Shown here piece by piece: positions 9,405-17,010 of a stretch of 64,000 bases of DNA. The stretch comes from Hymenobacter jejuensis (lineage in GTDB: Bacteria > Bacteroidota > Bacteroidia > Cytophagales > Hymenobacteraceae). The translations under genes were made by a program, and so were the position numbers. The DNA lies in contig NZ_CP040896.1 in NCBI RefSeq assembly GCF_006337165.1, positions 310,001-374,000 on the forward strand, given 5' to 3'. Position 1 is the first letter of the stretch; the number at the start of each line of letters is the position of its first letter. The notes beneath the pieces are model-generated. The model saw only the letters and a list, made by a program, of their open reading frames with translations. It was not told where the DNA came from and ran no database searches.

Positions 9405-9531
9405 CAACGTTGTGATTTTTGTACAGCCGGCCATCCAAAGGTAACGGTTGATCCGGTCCCTGGTTTAGTAAAGAATCCAAATGGCTTGCAACTCGTCAGT
9501 AGAAAGGCAAAAGGCTCCCTTCAAACGTCAG

Positions 9532-9680
9532 AGCTAGAGCTACAAAGTTAGTTCCCCTCCTTAGCTAAGGAGGGGTTAGGGGTGGTTGGCCCAAGCGTTG
9601 AACGATGACTAGTTCTAGCTTTCTAGCTCTAGCTGACCACCCCAACCCCTCCTTGAAAATAAGGAGGGGAGTTTTTCTAG
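9532..9680. repeat. Nested inverted-repeat element (two palindromic arms)
   Basis: The left arm CCCCTCCTTAGCTAAGGAGG is itself a palindrome, followed by GGTTAGGGGTGGTTGG. The right arm (9634-9675) carries GACCACCCCAACCCCTCCTT, then a second palindrome with a GAAAAT centre. GCTAGAGCT/AGCTCTAGC-type sequences border it. The whole could fold as one long cruciform or as two hairpins. It sits between the kinase gene and a small hypothetical gene; an in-frame extension of that gene through the element (from 9605) is not credible. Confidence 0.75.
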
Positions 9681-9760
9681 CACTAACGCTAGCTGTTTTC
9701 TGCGGGGTTGGCAGATTTGCCTATCTTCCGACGACAGGCAAAACCCTAACCACCAACGTG

Positions 9761-10018
9761 ATGGAACACAACCCTGCCGCCGCCAAGCACAACAGCTTCT
9801 ACAAAGGCTTCCACATCCTGATTTTTGAGGAATACGGCGCTGAAGACGACCAGTACCGTTCGCATGCCTACGTCTACGACGGGCAGGAGCGCGAAATGCT
9901 CTACGAAGACGACGACGTGCAAATGCCCCTGGCCGACATCGTGGCCGGCATTCATGGCCGCATCGACGCCTTTCTGGCCCTGCCCCTGGAGCAGCAACAG
10001 CATCCGTACGTGATGTAG
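9761..10018 (+). CDS. Small hypothetical protein
   Basis: An 85-residue acidic protein from the ATG at 9761 (begins MEHNPAAAKHNSFYKGFHI). It contains FEEYGAEDDQYRSHAYVYDG, an EDDDVQMPL stretch, and a helical tail with LADIVAGIHGRIDAFL. No signal peptide, transmembrane segment or known motif is recognised. Codon use is GC-rich like its neighbours, and a conserved short cytoplasmic protein is likely. The reading frame stays open upstream to 9605, but that part runs through an inverted-repeat element and reads as non-protein. It is convergent with the DUF4394 gene. Function unknown. Confidence 0.6.
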   Translation: MEHNPAAAKHNSFYKGFHILIFEEYGAEDDQYRSHAYVYDGQEREMLYEDDDVQMPLADIVAGIHGRIDAFLALPLEQQQHPYVM

Positions 10019-10097
10019 AACTGCCCACCACGGCAAGTGCGCGGCGGAAGCGGGGGGCTACGCTCCGCATAATCGGGTTGCGCAGGAAAATGGATAA

Positions 10098-10130
10098 TAC
10101 GTAAATAATTGATAATCAATTATTTACGTA
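10098..10130. repeat. Dispersed AT-rich palindromic element, copy 2 (perfect palindrome)
   Basis: A perfect palindrome with 16-base arms (TACGTAAATAATTGAT and its complement) around one central A. It is the cleanest copy of the family and shows the core TTGATAATCAA. It lies between convergent genes. Confidence 0.8.
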
Positions 10131-10162
10131 TTTAAAATCAGGTTTTATGTATTCCCGCAAAC

Positions 10163-10196
10163 ACCACCGCCCCGGCGCATGCGCCGGGGCGGTGGT
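10163..10196. terminator. Long GC-rich palindrome, probable bidirectional terminator
   Basis: A perfect palindrome of two 17-base arms beginning ACCACCGCCCCGGCGCA. It is followed on the plus strand by an A-rich rather than a T-rich run. On the minus strand it lies downstream of the DUF4394 gene. Terminator function is inferred from its position between convergent genes. Confidence 0.6.
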
Positions 10197-10221
10197 ATGT
10201 AAGAATAAAAAAAGCCAGGCG

Positions 10222-11838
10222 TTAGAAGCCTAAGCCCACCGCGATATCACTGCTGAGGTAGCCTGTAAAGCCAAATGCCCCGCTGAGGGCCGTAGCCTGC
10301 CCCGTAGCCAAATTGACGCTGTGCACCCGGCTTTCGCTGTTGCCAGTAAAGAACGCGTAGGCCGCATTGTTGGTGCGACCAATGGAGAAGCTGGTCAGGC
10401 CGGCATCGGTGACGCCCAGGCTTCCTACTGGTGTCAGCGCGCCTGAGGTTGTCGAAGTTTGCCGGTAGAGCTTTTGGTCGCGCCCAACAACGTAGAGGTT
10501 GGCGTCCTTGTCATAGGCGGCGTCGGTCACGGAAGGCGAGCCGCCTGGGGTCAGCGGCGCATCCACCACCACGGTGCCATCCGTCGGGTTCATCCGGATG
10601 TTCTGCCCTTCGAAGCTGATGATGCGCACCCGATCCTCAGTGGGATTGAAGGTAAAGGCGGCTACTTCGCTGGTTAGCGGAAGGCCCATTGTGGCCACTA
10701 AGGTAGCCGCGCTCGTGGCTGCATCAAGGGTGTAGAGGCGGTACACGTAGGGGCTGGTGTGCTGACTGGTCAGGAGATACAATTGGCCCGTAGCCGGCCG
10801 GAAATCGATGCCGTCGAGGTACTCTTGGCCCGGCACCGCCAACCCTGTAGGGGTTTTGGTCACGGGGGCATCGGGCACGGCTGGGTCGGGCTGGGTATGC
10901 AGGCTGGTCGGATCGAAAATGCGCAGTGAGATCAGCACTCCCGTTCTGCCCGCAAAAAACGAATCCACGGTATACGCAACGGGCTGCGACGGCACGGCCA
11001 GGGCCGTGTAGCCGAGGCTGGCGCTATATTGGGCCAGCGGCTGGGCTTTGCCCGTTTTCAAATCGACCGAGAACAGCGTGGGCAGCCCGTTTACCGGAAA
11101 TAAGCCCAGCGCCGTGCCCGTCTTGACATCAATATCGAAGCCGCCGTCGCCGGTCACGCTTAGGCCCAGCGCTCCTACGGCCGTCAGCGTGCCCTCGTTG
11201 GGCGACGAAATCCGATACAGCTGTTGATCATGGGTGTTGATGGCGTAGAGCTCGGTGGTGGCTGCGCCCGCCCGGCTATTGGTATACGCCACGGCCGTGA
11301 GTGTGGCGCCCTCGGCCCCGTTAATCAGGCCGTCGGTAGCCACTACGGCGCCGGTGACCGGGTGCAAACGTAGGTTCTGGCCCGTGCTCGTCACCACCCG
11401 AATGCGGTCGACGGTGGGGTTGAAGTCGAAGCCCACCAAATTGCCTGCTAAGGCCGGGGTGAAGGCACCGGAGCCCACAGCTCGGGCCGTACCGGTCTGC
11501 TGGTCAAGTACATATAAGCGACTGGTGCTACCCAGCCCGTAAAGCTGCCCCGTAGCAGGCCGGAAATCCATAGCCAGCAGCTTTTCACCCGGCTGCAAGC
11601 CCGATATCACCACCGAGGCCGTCCGGCTGGCCGGATTCTTGGTCGAATAGGCGTCGAGCCGCGTGCCGCCCGACAAGGCATAAAAGGGAATATCCAGCCC
11701 CAGGGACGGGTAAGTAGGGGTAGGTGTGGGTGCCGGGGCGTGGGGGAAGTATTGCTCTAAAATGTCCTCGCAGCTGGTTAGCGAACACAACAGCAACACT
11801 GCCACCAAGGCGGTGGTGAGGGAATAGCGTTTTTGCAT
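10222..11838 (-). CDS. DUF4394 domain-containing lipoprotein
   Basis: A 538-residue secreted lipoprotein. The signal peptide ends in a lipobox LTSC with Cys23 as the lipidated residue, followed by a Pro/Thr linker. The rest is two copies of a DUF4394-like beta-propeller-type module, each with FRPATGQLY, a VYDATSA- or LDQQTG-type strand, a FNPTxDRxR motif and a GQNxRxxPxTG motif (about residues 45-290 and 300-535). In other bacteria DUF4394 proteins are extracellular or surface proteins of unknown function. It stands alone, convergent with the small gene at 9761, and ends near the palindrome at 10163. The second module is somewhat diverged from the first, so the duplication is old. Confidence 0.88.
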   Translation of the reverse strand: MQKRYSLTTALVAVLLLCSLTSCEDILEQYFPHAPAPTPTPTYPSLGLDIPFYALSGGTRLDAYSTKNPASRTASVVISGLQPGEKLLAMDFRPATGQLYGLGSTSRLYVLDQQTGTARAVGSGAFTPALAGNLVGFDFNPTVDRIRVVTSTGQNLRLHPVTGAVVATDGLINGAEGATLTAVAYTNSRAGAATTELYAINTHDQQLYRISSPNEGTLTAVGALGLSVTGDGGFDIDVKTGTALGLFPVNGLPTLFSVDLKTGKAQPLAQYSASLGYTALAVPSQPVAYTVDSFFAGRTGVLISLRIFDPTSLHTQPDPAVPDAPVTKTPTGLAVPGQEYLDGIDFRPATGQLYLLTSQHTSPYVYRLYTLDAATSAATLVATMGLPLTSEVAAFTFNPTEDRVRIISFEGQNIRMNPTDGTVVVDAPLTPGGSPSVTDAAYDKDANLYVVGRDQKLYRQTSTTSGALTPVGSLGVTDAGLTSFSIGRTNNAAYAFFTGNSESRVHSVNLATGQATALSGAFGFTGYLSSDIAVGLGF

Positions 11839-12371
11839 ATTACCAGTTTTTTATAATTAAATTGATAAAAACTTGAATTAGATTGATACAATAATACGGA
11901 ACCGTCCTGCTTTAAGCCGACGGGGTTCACAATAATTTCAAGAAATTTTAGCGCCATCCGCAGCGACAGATGCGAATTCGGACAGCTGCTATAGCAATGA
12001 CTTTTAGCATTTTGCTTGCCCAAGCCAAAATCTCGTCCGATAGAACTTTACGGTTACTTGGTAAGCCTGTTCAGAACCTGGCTTTTTCGAAACCATACCA
12101 GTGCCGATAAGCCGGCCAGTGTCCGGGGCCGGCCGGCTTCGTTATAGTTTGCGAGGAAACCGGCAGCCAGAGGGGCACACTGATGTGCTGGCGTGTGGCT
12201 CCCCGACTCCTGAACAGCTTGGCAAACGCCCCAGATCCGCCGTCCGAAAGTCGGCTACACCCTGAGGAAATTACTGGAATTCATGCGCTTCGGTAAATAT
12301 TAAATTGTATTTTATACATAAAACTTTGTTAGCTTTACCGGTACGATTACCCCTAAATTTTCAGTATAAAT
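11839..12371. other. Intergenic region without a recognisable gene
   Basis: About 530 bases between the divergent DUF4394 gene and a pseudogene. It has an AT-rich part next to the DUF4394 start. A GC hairpin with 9-base arms (AAGCCGGCC at 12109-12117 and GGCCGGCTT at 12131-12139) has no T-run after it. No open frame with protein-like composition was seen on either strand. Confidence 0.5.
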
Positions 12372-13014
12372 ATGATTTTACGTTCCTCCTTAGCATTCCT
12401 GTGGACTGGCTACTTGGCGGTATCTCCCATTTACGCGCAACAAACAAAAGAAGAATTCAAAGCGAAATTAGCCGCCTCTACCTGTGTAGTCTTGGAGAAG
12501 AAGATCTAAGAGCAGAACCTGACTTTCGTTACCAAAAACCAGTATACCAAGCTTTTAGTACAGTGCTTTACCCCTATTTTGGGCAAAGAGATCAAGGAGC
12601 TTCAGCGCCTGTATGGCGACAATGTTCTTTCCGACGCAAATCAGATGCGCCAAATAGGAACCGAGGTCGGAGCCGTGATGGCATAGGATTGTCCGGCGTA
12701 TTTGACTTTGGCGGGAATGCTATCCTCTTCCCCATCTTCTGCCGTAGCCACTACCGGCCAAACGGTTGGGCAATTAGGCAGCTTGCGAGGCACTGCGCTC
12801 GCTATGCTACAACTCACCGTCAACAGAGCCGAAAAAGCCGATTTTGTGTGGTTGAGCAAATTTGATGGCGCAGAAGAGATACTGCCTAAACTAGCTGCTC
12901 TGCAATCTGCAAGGTAAGCAAGCCCGAATCAACTGGCAGGAAATTGAAGTTTATCAACCTGAGAAGAAGCAATACACCAAGCTCCGCGAAATAACGGGGA
13001 TTGAGTTGCTATAA
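12372..13014 (+). pseudogene. Decayed gene for a small secreted protein (two in-frame stops and a frameshift)
   Basis: One protein-like frame starts at the ATG at 12372 with a signal peptide (SLAFLWTGYLAVSPIYA). It is interrupted by TAA at 12507-12509 and TAG at 12684-12686, yet the reading on each side stays protein-like: KEEFKAKLAASTCVVLEKKI, then EQNLTFVTKNQYTKLLVQCF, then DCPAYLTLAGML and later KADFVWLSKFDG. Near 12906 a one-base shift joins the last part, RINWQEIEVYQPEKKQYTKL, ending at TAA 13012-13014, just before a terminator. The Cys pattern resembles small secreted proteins of unknown function in Bacteroidota. The two stops are different codons, so recoding is unlikely; sequencing error cannot be excluded but would need three events. 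Confidence 0.75.
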
Positions 13015-13039
13015 GTTAGTGATATAGTTATTAGCAATA

Positions 13040-13081
13040 AAAAAAGCTCCGCATCATCTATTGAAGATGCGGAGCTTTTTT
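13040..13081. terminator. Hairpin terminator
   Basis: A 16-base perfect stem (13040-13055 with 13066-13081, arms AAAAAAGCTCCGCATC and its complement) and a 10-base loop, ending in a T-run. It follows the pseudogene and also faces the convergent acyltransferase gene. Confidence 0.9.
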
Positions 13082-13166
13082 ACGAATATACATTTTCGTT
13101 TTTTTTATATAGAAAACTGTAAACGTGATAAGAAGCTCAGTATTACTTGAGAGATATCGCTTTGCT

Positions 13167-14375
13167 TCAGCGGGTTGGTGTAGCTGATGCAGAAGTTGGA
13201 TGAGGTGTAGACAAAGCAGCTATAGGATGACCATGTGAATGCTTGACAGTTGCCGGCAAAAATCTGTGGCGAATGAATTGGTTCAGAGGCTCTTCAACAT
13301 ACCGGTAGAGAGCGATTGATATCGTTATCAAAAGTCCAAGGTGTACAAAATAGTGCGCTAAAGGGGCCATGTGCAATCGGATGCTAATTTCGCTACTAAG
13401 TACGCCTGCATGAATGAGATAAAAAGCGTAGGAACTCTTCCCCAATAAGTCCGCAGTAGACGTTGCAAGCAAAGCCGCCATGCGAGTCTTCTCAGCTATT
13501 AAGCCATAGTAAAAACACGCAATAAAAACAGGCAGAACGACATTATTTATCAAAACAGCCGTTATAGTTTCACGGTCTAGGCTGACGTAATGCTTTAAGG
13601 CAGCTAACAAAGCTATTATTAAAAATATAAACAAAACACTTACATAAGTCAGACGCCCATCATTCTTAAAGTGAGGTACTGGATGACGCTTGAGGTAGAT
13701 CGCCAAGGCCACGCCAATAAAAAACTCAGTGAATCGCCCGAAAAATGTCCAGCTGAATAGAAAAGTGTAGTCAGCAAACAGCCCTAACGGCTTACCGTGG
13801 AAAAGCTGTGTAAGGAGTAGCCCTAAACTCAACACTACTCCACCACTGGCCAAAAATACAAGATATTGATGGCTACGAAATTTTGTCAGAAAAAAGAATA
13901 ATATGGGTGCCGATAAGTAAAAACACTCCTCAACTGTGAGAGACCAAGCCTGTCCTAGTCCTGAGCCCCACAGTGTTGCAGAAAAACCTTTAAGCAGCGT
14001 AATGTTTGCTAAGTACTTCATCCAGATGGGCACTTCCGGGGCCGCACCATCTAATGGGAAACGTAGAAGATAGATAAAAGGGATAAATGTAAGCAAGAAA
14101 TAAATTGGGTAAATACGTGCAAACCGATTAAGCAAGTATTGTTTAAAATATTTCCACGTTAATTCGCTCGTGTCTATATACCGTGAAGCAATGAGAAAAC
14201 CGCTGAGCGTAAAGAAGAAAGTAACACCGACATGAAAATACCCGAAAAAATCACGCCAATAGGGGTCGCTTGTAAAGAGAGGATAAGGGCTAAAATGACA
14301 TAAGAAAACCATAAAAGCAGCTATAGCTCGCACGCCAGTAAGTGGCTTAAAATATTGCTTAGGGATTGCCGTCAT
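13167..14375 (-). CDS. Acyltransferase family 3 (OafA/NodX-like) membrane protein
   Basis: A 402-residue integral membrane protein with about ten hydrophobic segments. The N-terminus shows the family motif LTGVRAIAAFMVFLCHFSPYP, including the His thought to be catalytic. FFFTLSGFLIASRY and WSLTVEECFYLSAPILFFF are the other two classical motifs, and the C-terminus is a soluble basic tail. Members move acyl groups, often acetyl, onto sugars of surface polysaccharides or onto glycolipids. It is monocistronic here, about 2.6 kb from the exopolysaccharide cluster, so decoration of that polymer is possible but unproven. The gene is visibly more AT-rich than its neighbours, a hint of horizontal acquisition. 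Confidence 0.9.
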   Translation of the reverse strand: MTAIPKQYFKPLTGVRAIAAFMVFLCHFSPYPLFTSDPYWRDFFGYFHVGVTFFFTLSGFLIASRYIDTSELTWKYFKQYLLNRFARIYPIYFLLTFIPFIYLLRFPLDGAAPEVPIWMKYLANITLLKGFSATLWGSGLGQAWSLTVEECFYLSAPILFFFLTKFRSHQYLVFLASGGVVLSLGLLLTQLFHGKPLGLFADYTFLFSWTFFGRFTEFFIGVALAIYLKRHPVPHFKNDGRLTYVSVLFIFLIIALLAALKHYVSLDRETITAVLINNVVLPVFIACFYYGLIAEKTRMAALLATSTADLLGKSSYAFYLIHAGVLSSEISIRLHMAPLAHYFVHLGLLITISIALYRYVEEPLNQFIRHRFLPATVKHSHGHPIAALSTPHPTSASATPTR

Positions 14376-14638
14376 AAAAAAAATTTGTTAAAGTAGTAGG
14401 TATTAAAGATCACACGTAAATCCGTTTCAACTAGCCAAGAATTACAGCCTACAACTTTTAGACTTTAAGCTATTAGATTGAGCTTTAGAATTATATATTT
14501 CTTTTCAAGACCACAGAAATGTATTTTTTAAATGCGCAAGTTTCATTTAAATAAACATTAACAGAGAAACTGGGGAATAATGTTCATTTTAAGTGCGCAA
14601 AATGCCGTACATATTTTTGACCTATCGCTGAACTCCTC
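14376..14638. other. AT-rich intergenic region upstream of the acyltransferase
   Basis: Very AT-rich sequence between the acyltransferase start and the terminator of tRNA-Ser. No gene or exact promoter consensus was recognised. Confidence 0.5.
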
Positions 14639-14684
14639 AAAAGAAAACCCGCTGCAAATAAAGATTTGCAGCGGGTTTTCTTTT
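14639..14684 (-). terminator. Hairpin terminator after tRNA-Ser
   Basis: A perfect 21-base stem (14639-14659 with 14664-14684) and a 4-base loop. The arms carry CCCGCTGCAAAT and flanking A/T-runs. It lies 5 bases beyond the 3' end of the tRNA gene on the minus strand. Confidence 0.9.
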
Positions 14685-14689
14685 GTGTG

Positions 14690-14777
14690 CAGAGAGGATG
14701 GGATTCGAACCCACGATGAGCTTTTGGCCCATACACACTTTCCAGGCGTGCTCCTTCGACCACTCGGACACCTCTCT
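14690..14777 (-). tRNA. tRNA-Ser (anticodon GGA)
   Basis: On the minus strand the acceptor arm AGAGAGG pairs with CCTCTCT, with discriminator G at 14690. The D arm contains GAGTGGTCGAAGG, the anticodon loop CTGGAAA gives GGA, there is a long class II variable arm, and the T loop is GGTTCGAATCC. The length is about 88 bases and 3' CCA is not encoded. It reads UCC/UCU serine codons. Confidence 0.95.
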
Positions 14778-14794
14778 GGGTCAGGAATCGGGCG

Positions 14795-14825
14795 CAAAGT
14801 AACGTTCCTTTTCCCAGATTCGCAA
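14795..14825 (-). promoter_or_regulatory. Promoter of tRNA-Ser
   Basis: The minus strand reads TTG, a 20-base spacer, then TTACTTTG, close to the Bacteroidota TTTG/TAnnTTTG pair. It ends 17 bases before the tRNA 5' end. The -7 box has one mismatch to TAnnTTTG. Confidence 0.55.
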
Positions 14826-14831
14826 CCTTCG

Positions 14832-15911
14832 TTACAGCACGCTGATCTCGCCGCGCAGGTCGCTGGTCAAGAGCCGAGCCGTTTCGGCGGCGCTGCGGCC
14901 CAGGCCCAGTACAAACATCAACTTCGTAATTGCAGCTTCCGTGGTGATGTCGTCGCCGCCCAATACGCCTCGCGCGAGCAAAGAAGCGCTGGTTTCGTAG
15001 CGGCCCTGCTCTACGCGGCCTTCCTCGCACTGGCTCACGTTGAGGATGTGCACGCCCCGGTTGTGTGCCACTTCCAGGCACCGCAAAAACCACGGCTGCG
15101 TAGGTGCGTTGCCCGAGCCGTAGGTTTCGAGGATGCAGCCGCGCAAACCTTTTACGCCCAAAATCGAGTTTACCACGGCCTCGGTGATGCCGGGAAACAG
15201 CTTCAGGATGGTCACGTGGTCGTCGAGGTGGGTGTGCACCTGCAACGGCTCGGTGGGCAGCGGCCGAATCAGGCTGTCGGTGAATTCCAGCTTGATACCG
15301 GCCCGCACCAACGGCGGCAGATTTTCGCTCTTAAACGCTGCAAAATGCTGGCTTTCAACTTTCTTGGCGCGAGTTCCGCGCAGTAGCAGCGTGTTGAAAA
15401 ACAGACTTACTTCTGGTACGCGCGCAGTGCCATCGGGGTGACGGGCGGCGGCAATGTCGAGGGCCGTGATGAAGTTGCGCCGCGCATCGGTACGAATGCG
15501 ACCAACGGGCACCTGGGCACCCGTAAACACCACGGGCTTCGCCAGATTTTCCAGCAAATACCCCAATGCCGAGGCCGAATACGCCATGGTATCAGTACCG
15601 TGCAGCACCACAAACCCGTCGTACTGATCGTAGTTTTCCTGGATGATGGCGGCCATCATGAGCCAGTTGGTCGGCGTCACATTCGATGAATCGATGGGGT
15701 CGGGCAGGCTCAGCACCGATACGCGCATGCGCAGATGGCGCAACTCGGGCATAAGCTTATTGACCTCGCTGAAGCGCATGGGGGCCAGCACGCCGTGCTT
15801 GTTGTAGGCCATGCCTACGGTGCCGCCCGTGTAGATCACCAAGATGGAGGCGTTGGCCGGGTCGCCGTTGGCGGCGGTGTGAATGCTGATGACGGGAAGA
15901 ACGGCGCGCAT
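14832..15911 (-). CDS. ansA: L-asparaginase, type I
   Basis: A 359-residue cytoplasmic enzyme hydrolysing L-asparagine to aspartate and ammonia. Both catalytic Thr motifs are present: YTGGTVGM with Thr31 as nucleophile, and LHGTDTMAYSAS with Thr106-Asp107. GSGNAP in the C-terminal domain is also typical. There is no signal peptide, and the length fits type I enzymes (about 335-360). The start is 3 bases after the TatD stop, so the two genes form an operon. The gene ends shortly before the tRNA-Ser promoter. Confidence 0.92.
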   Translation of the reverse strand: MRAVLPVISIHTAANGDPANASILVIYTGGTVGMAYNKHGVLAPMRFSEVNKLMPELRHLRMRVSVLSLPDPIDSSNVTPTNWLMMAAIIQENYDQYDGFVVLHGTDTMAYSASALGYLLENLAKPVVFTGAQVPVGRIRTDARRNFITALDIAAARHPDGTARVPEVSLFFNTLLLRGTRAKKVESQHFAAFKSENLPPLVRAGIKLEFTDSLIRPLPTEPLQVHTHLDDHVTILKLFPGITEAVVNSILGVKGLRGCILETYGSGNAPTQPWFLRCLEVAHNRGVHILNVSQCEEGRVEQGRYETSASLLARGVLGGDDITTEAAITKLMFVLGLGRSAAETARLLTSDLRGEISVL

Positions 15912-15914
15912 GGC

Positions 15915-16682
15915 CTAGAGGTTAAACAGCGCTTTCGCGTTGCGGGTGGTAGCTTCCACAACTTCCTCCACGTCCTTTTGCAACAACTCCGCGGTTCGCT
16001 GCGCAATCAGGGGCAAGTAGGCCGGTTCGTTGCGTTTGCCACGGTGCGGAACGGGCGCCAGATACGGGCAGTCGGTTTCGAGCAGCAAATTGGCTAAGTC
16101 AATGGCAGGCAGCACTTTATCCAGTCCGCCGTTTTTGAACGTTGCCACGCCTCCAATGCCCAGCAAGAACCCCAGCTTACTAGCGCGCTCGGCTTCCTCC
16201 GGGGTACCCGAAAAGCAATGAAACACGCCCCGCAAGCTGCCGTCCTGCGCTTCTTCGATGAGGTCGGCCGTTTCGCGGAAGGCGTCGCGGGTATGCAGCA
16301 CCAGCGGCAATTGATACCGCTTGGCCAAGTCAATTTGGACGCGCAGGGCTTCTTGCTGCTGCGCAAAAAAGCTTTTGTCCCAATACAGATCGATGCCGCA
16401 CTCTCCTACTGCGGCAAATGGCCGCTTGCTCAGCCACTCCTCCACTTGGTACAACTCCCGCTCGAAGTGTTTGCCCACCGAACACGGATGCAACCCCATC
16501 ATAGCGAAGCAGTTCTGCGGGTAATGCAGCTCCGTTTCGAGCATGGCATCGATGCTGGTGTGGTCGATGTTGGGCATCACGATGGTCTGAACGCCAGCTT
16601 CGAAAGCGCGTTGCAGGGTAGCATCGCGGTCTTCTTTAAACTGCTCGGAATAGATGTGCGCGTGGGAGTCGGTGAGGTGCAT
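15915..16682 (-). CDS. TatD family metal-dependent hydrolase (deoxyribonuclease-like)
   Basis: A 255-residue amidohydrolase-fold protein with the full TatD metal ligand set: HAH at residues 7-9 (MHLTDSHAHIY), Glu in AVGECGIDLYWD, His in LVLHTRDAF, His in VFHCFSG, and Asp in LLETDCPYLAP. TatD proteins are 3'-5' exonucleases linked to DNA repair and quality control. It is the first gene of a two-gene operon with ansA. The ATG at 16682 directly precedes the conserved HLTDSHAH, so the start is secure. Confidence 0.93.
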   Translation of the reverse strand: MHLTDSHAHIYSEQFKEDRDATLQRAFEAGVQTIVMPNIDHTSIDAMLETELHYPQNCFAMMGLHPCSVGKHFERELYQVEEWLSKRPFAAVGECGIDLYWDKSFFAQQQEALRVQIDLAKRYQLPLVLHTRDAFRETADLIEEAQDGSLRGVFHCFSGTPEEAERASKLGFLLGIGGVATFKNGGLDKVLPAIDLANLLLETDCPYLAPVPHRGKRNEPAYLPLIAQRTAELLQKDVEEVVEATTRNAKALFNL

Positions 16683-16857
16683 AGTGTGGGTAGGTCAAGC
16701 CGCAAAAGTCAGAAATGCTACGCTAAGAATGGGCAACAGCGGGGCTTTTTTGTCGAGTCCGGTTGCTGCTTGTTGCCAAATGACTGCGCAGAAGTTTTCA
16801 CTCAGCTTTTCTTAATCCATAGTCTAGCTTAATCTACCACGTCGCCCCTTTTCCCAC
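16683..16857. other. Intergenic region between tatD and a REP-like element
   Basis: No gene seen. The tatD promoter is expected here; only a 7-of-8 match to TAnnTTTG (GACTTTTG on the minus strand) was noticed. The rest of the gap to 17001 is taken by the inverted repeat and an AT palindrome. Confidence 0.4.
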
Positions 16858-16957
16858 CTGTCATCCTGAGCGCAGCGAAGGACCCTGTCACGCATGAGCA
16901 ACATGCCTATTCCTTGTTCTGGTGTGACAAGGTCCTTCGCTGCGCTCAGGATGACAG
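16858..16957. repeat. Inverted repeat with 27-base perfect arms (REP-like)
   Basis: The left arm (16858-16884) starts CTGTCATCCTGAGCGCAGCG. The right arm (16931-16957) is its exact complement. The pairing continues less perfectly inward through CTGTCAC and GTGTGACA. The TCATCCTGAGCGCAGCGAAG type of sequence is, from general knowledge, a recurrent extragenic repeat in many bacterial genomes including Bacteroidota. It lies between the stop of a GT2 gene and the start of tatD. Confidence 0.85.
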
Positions 16958-16986
16958 AGTGGGCTATCACCAAGAAAATGATATAA

Positions 16987-17010
16987 TGATTTGACAATCA
17001 ACTATTTATA
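16987..17010. repeat. Dispersed AT-rich palindromic element, copy 3
   Basis: Reads TGATTTGACAATCAACTATT then TATA. It overlaps the last codons and stop of the GT2 gene (17002), whose C-terminal VYK and TAG lie inside the element. Confidence 0.6.

Noticed and set aside
9605..9760. N-terminal extension of the small gene at 9761
   Set aside because: It runs through the inverted-repeat element and encodes the palindrome, so the ATG at 9761 is preferred.
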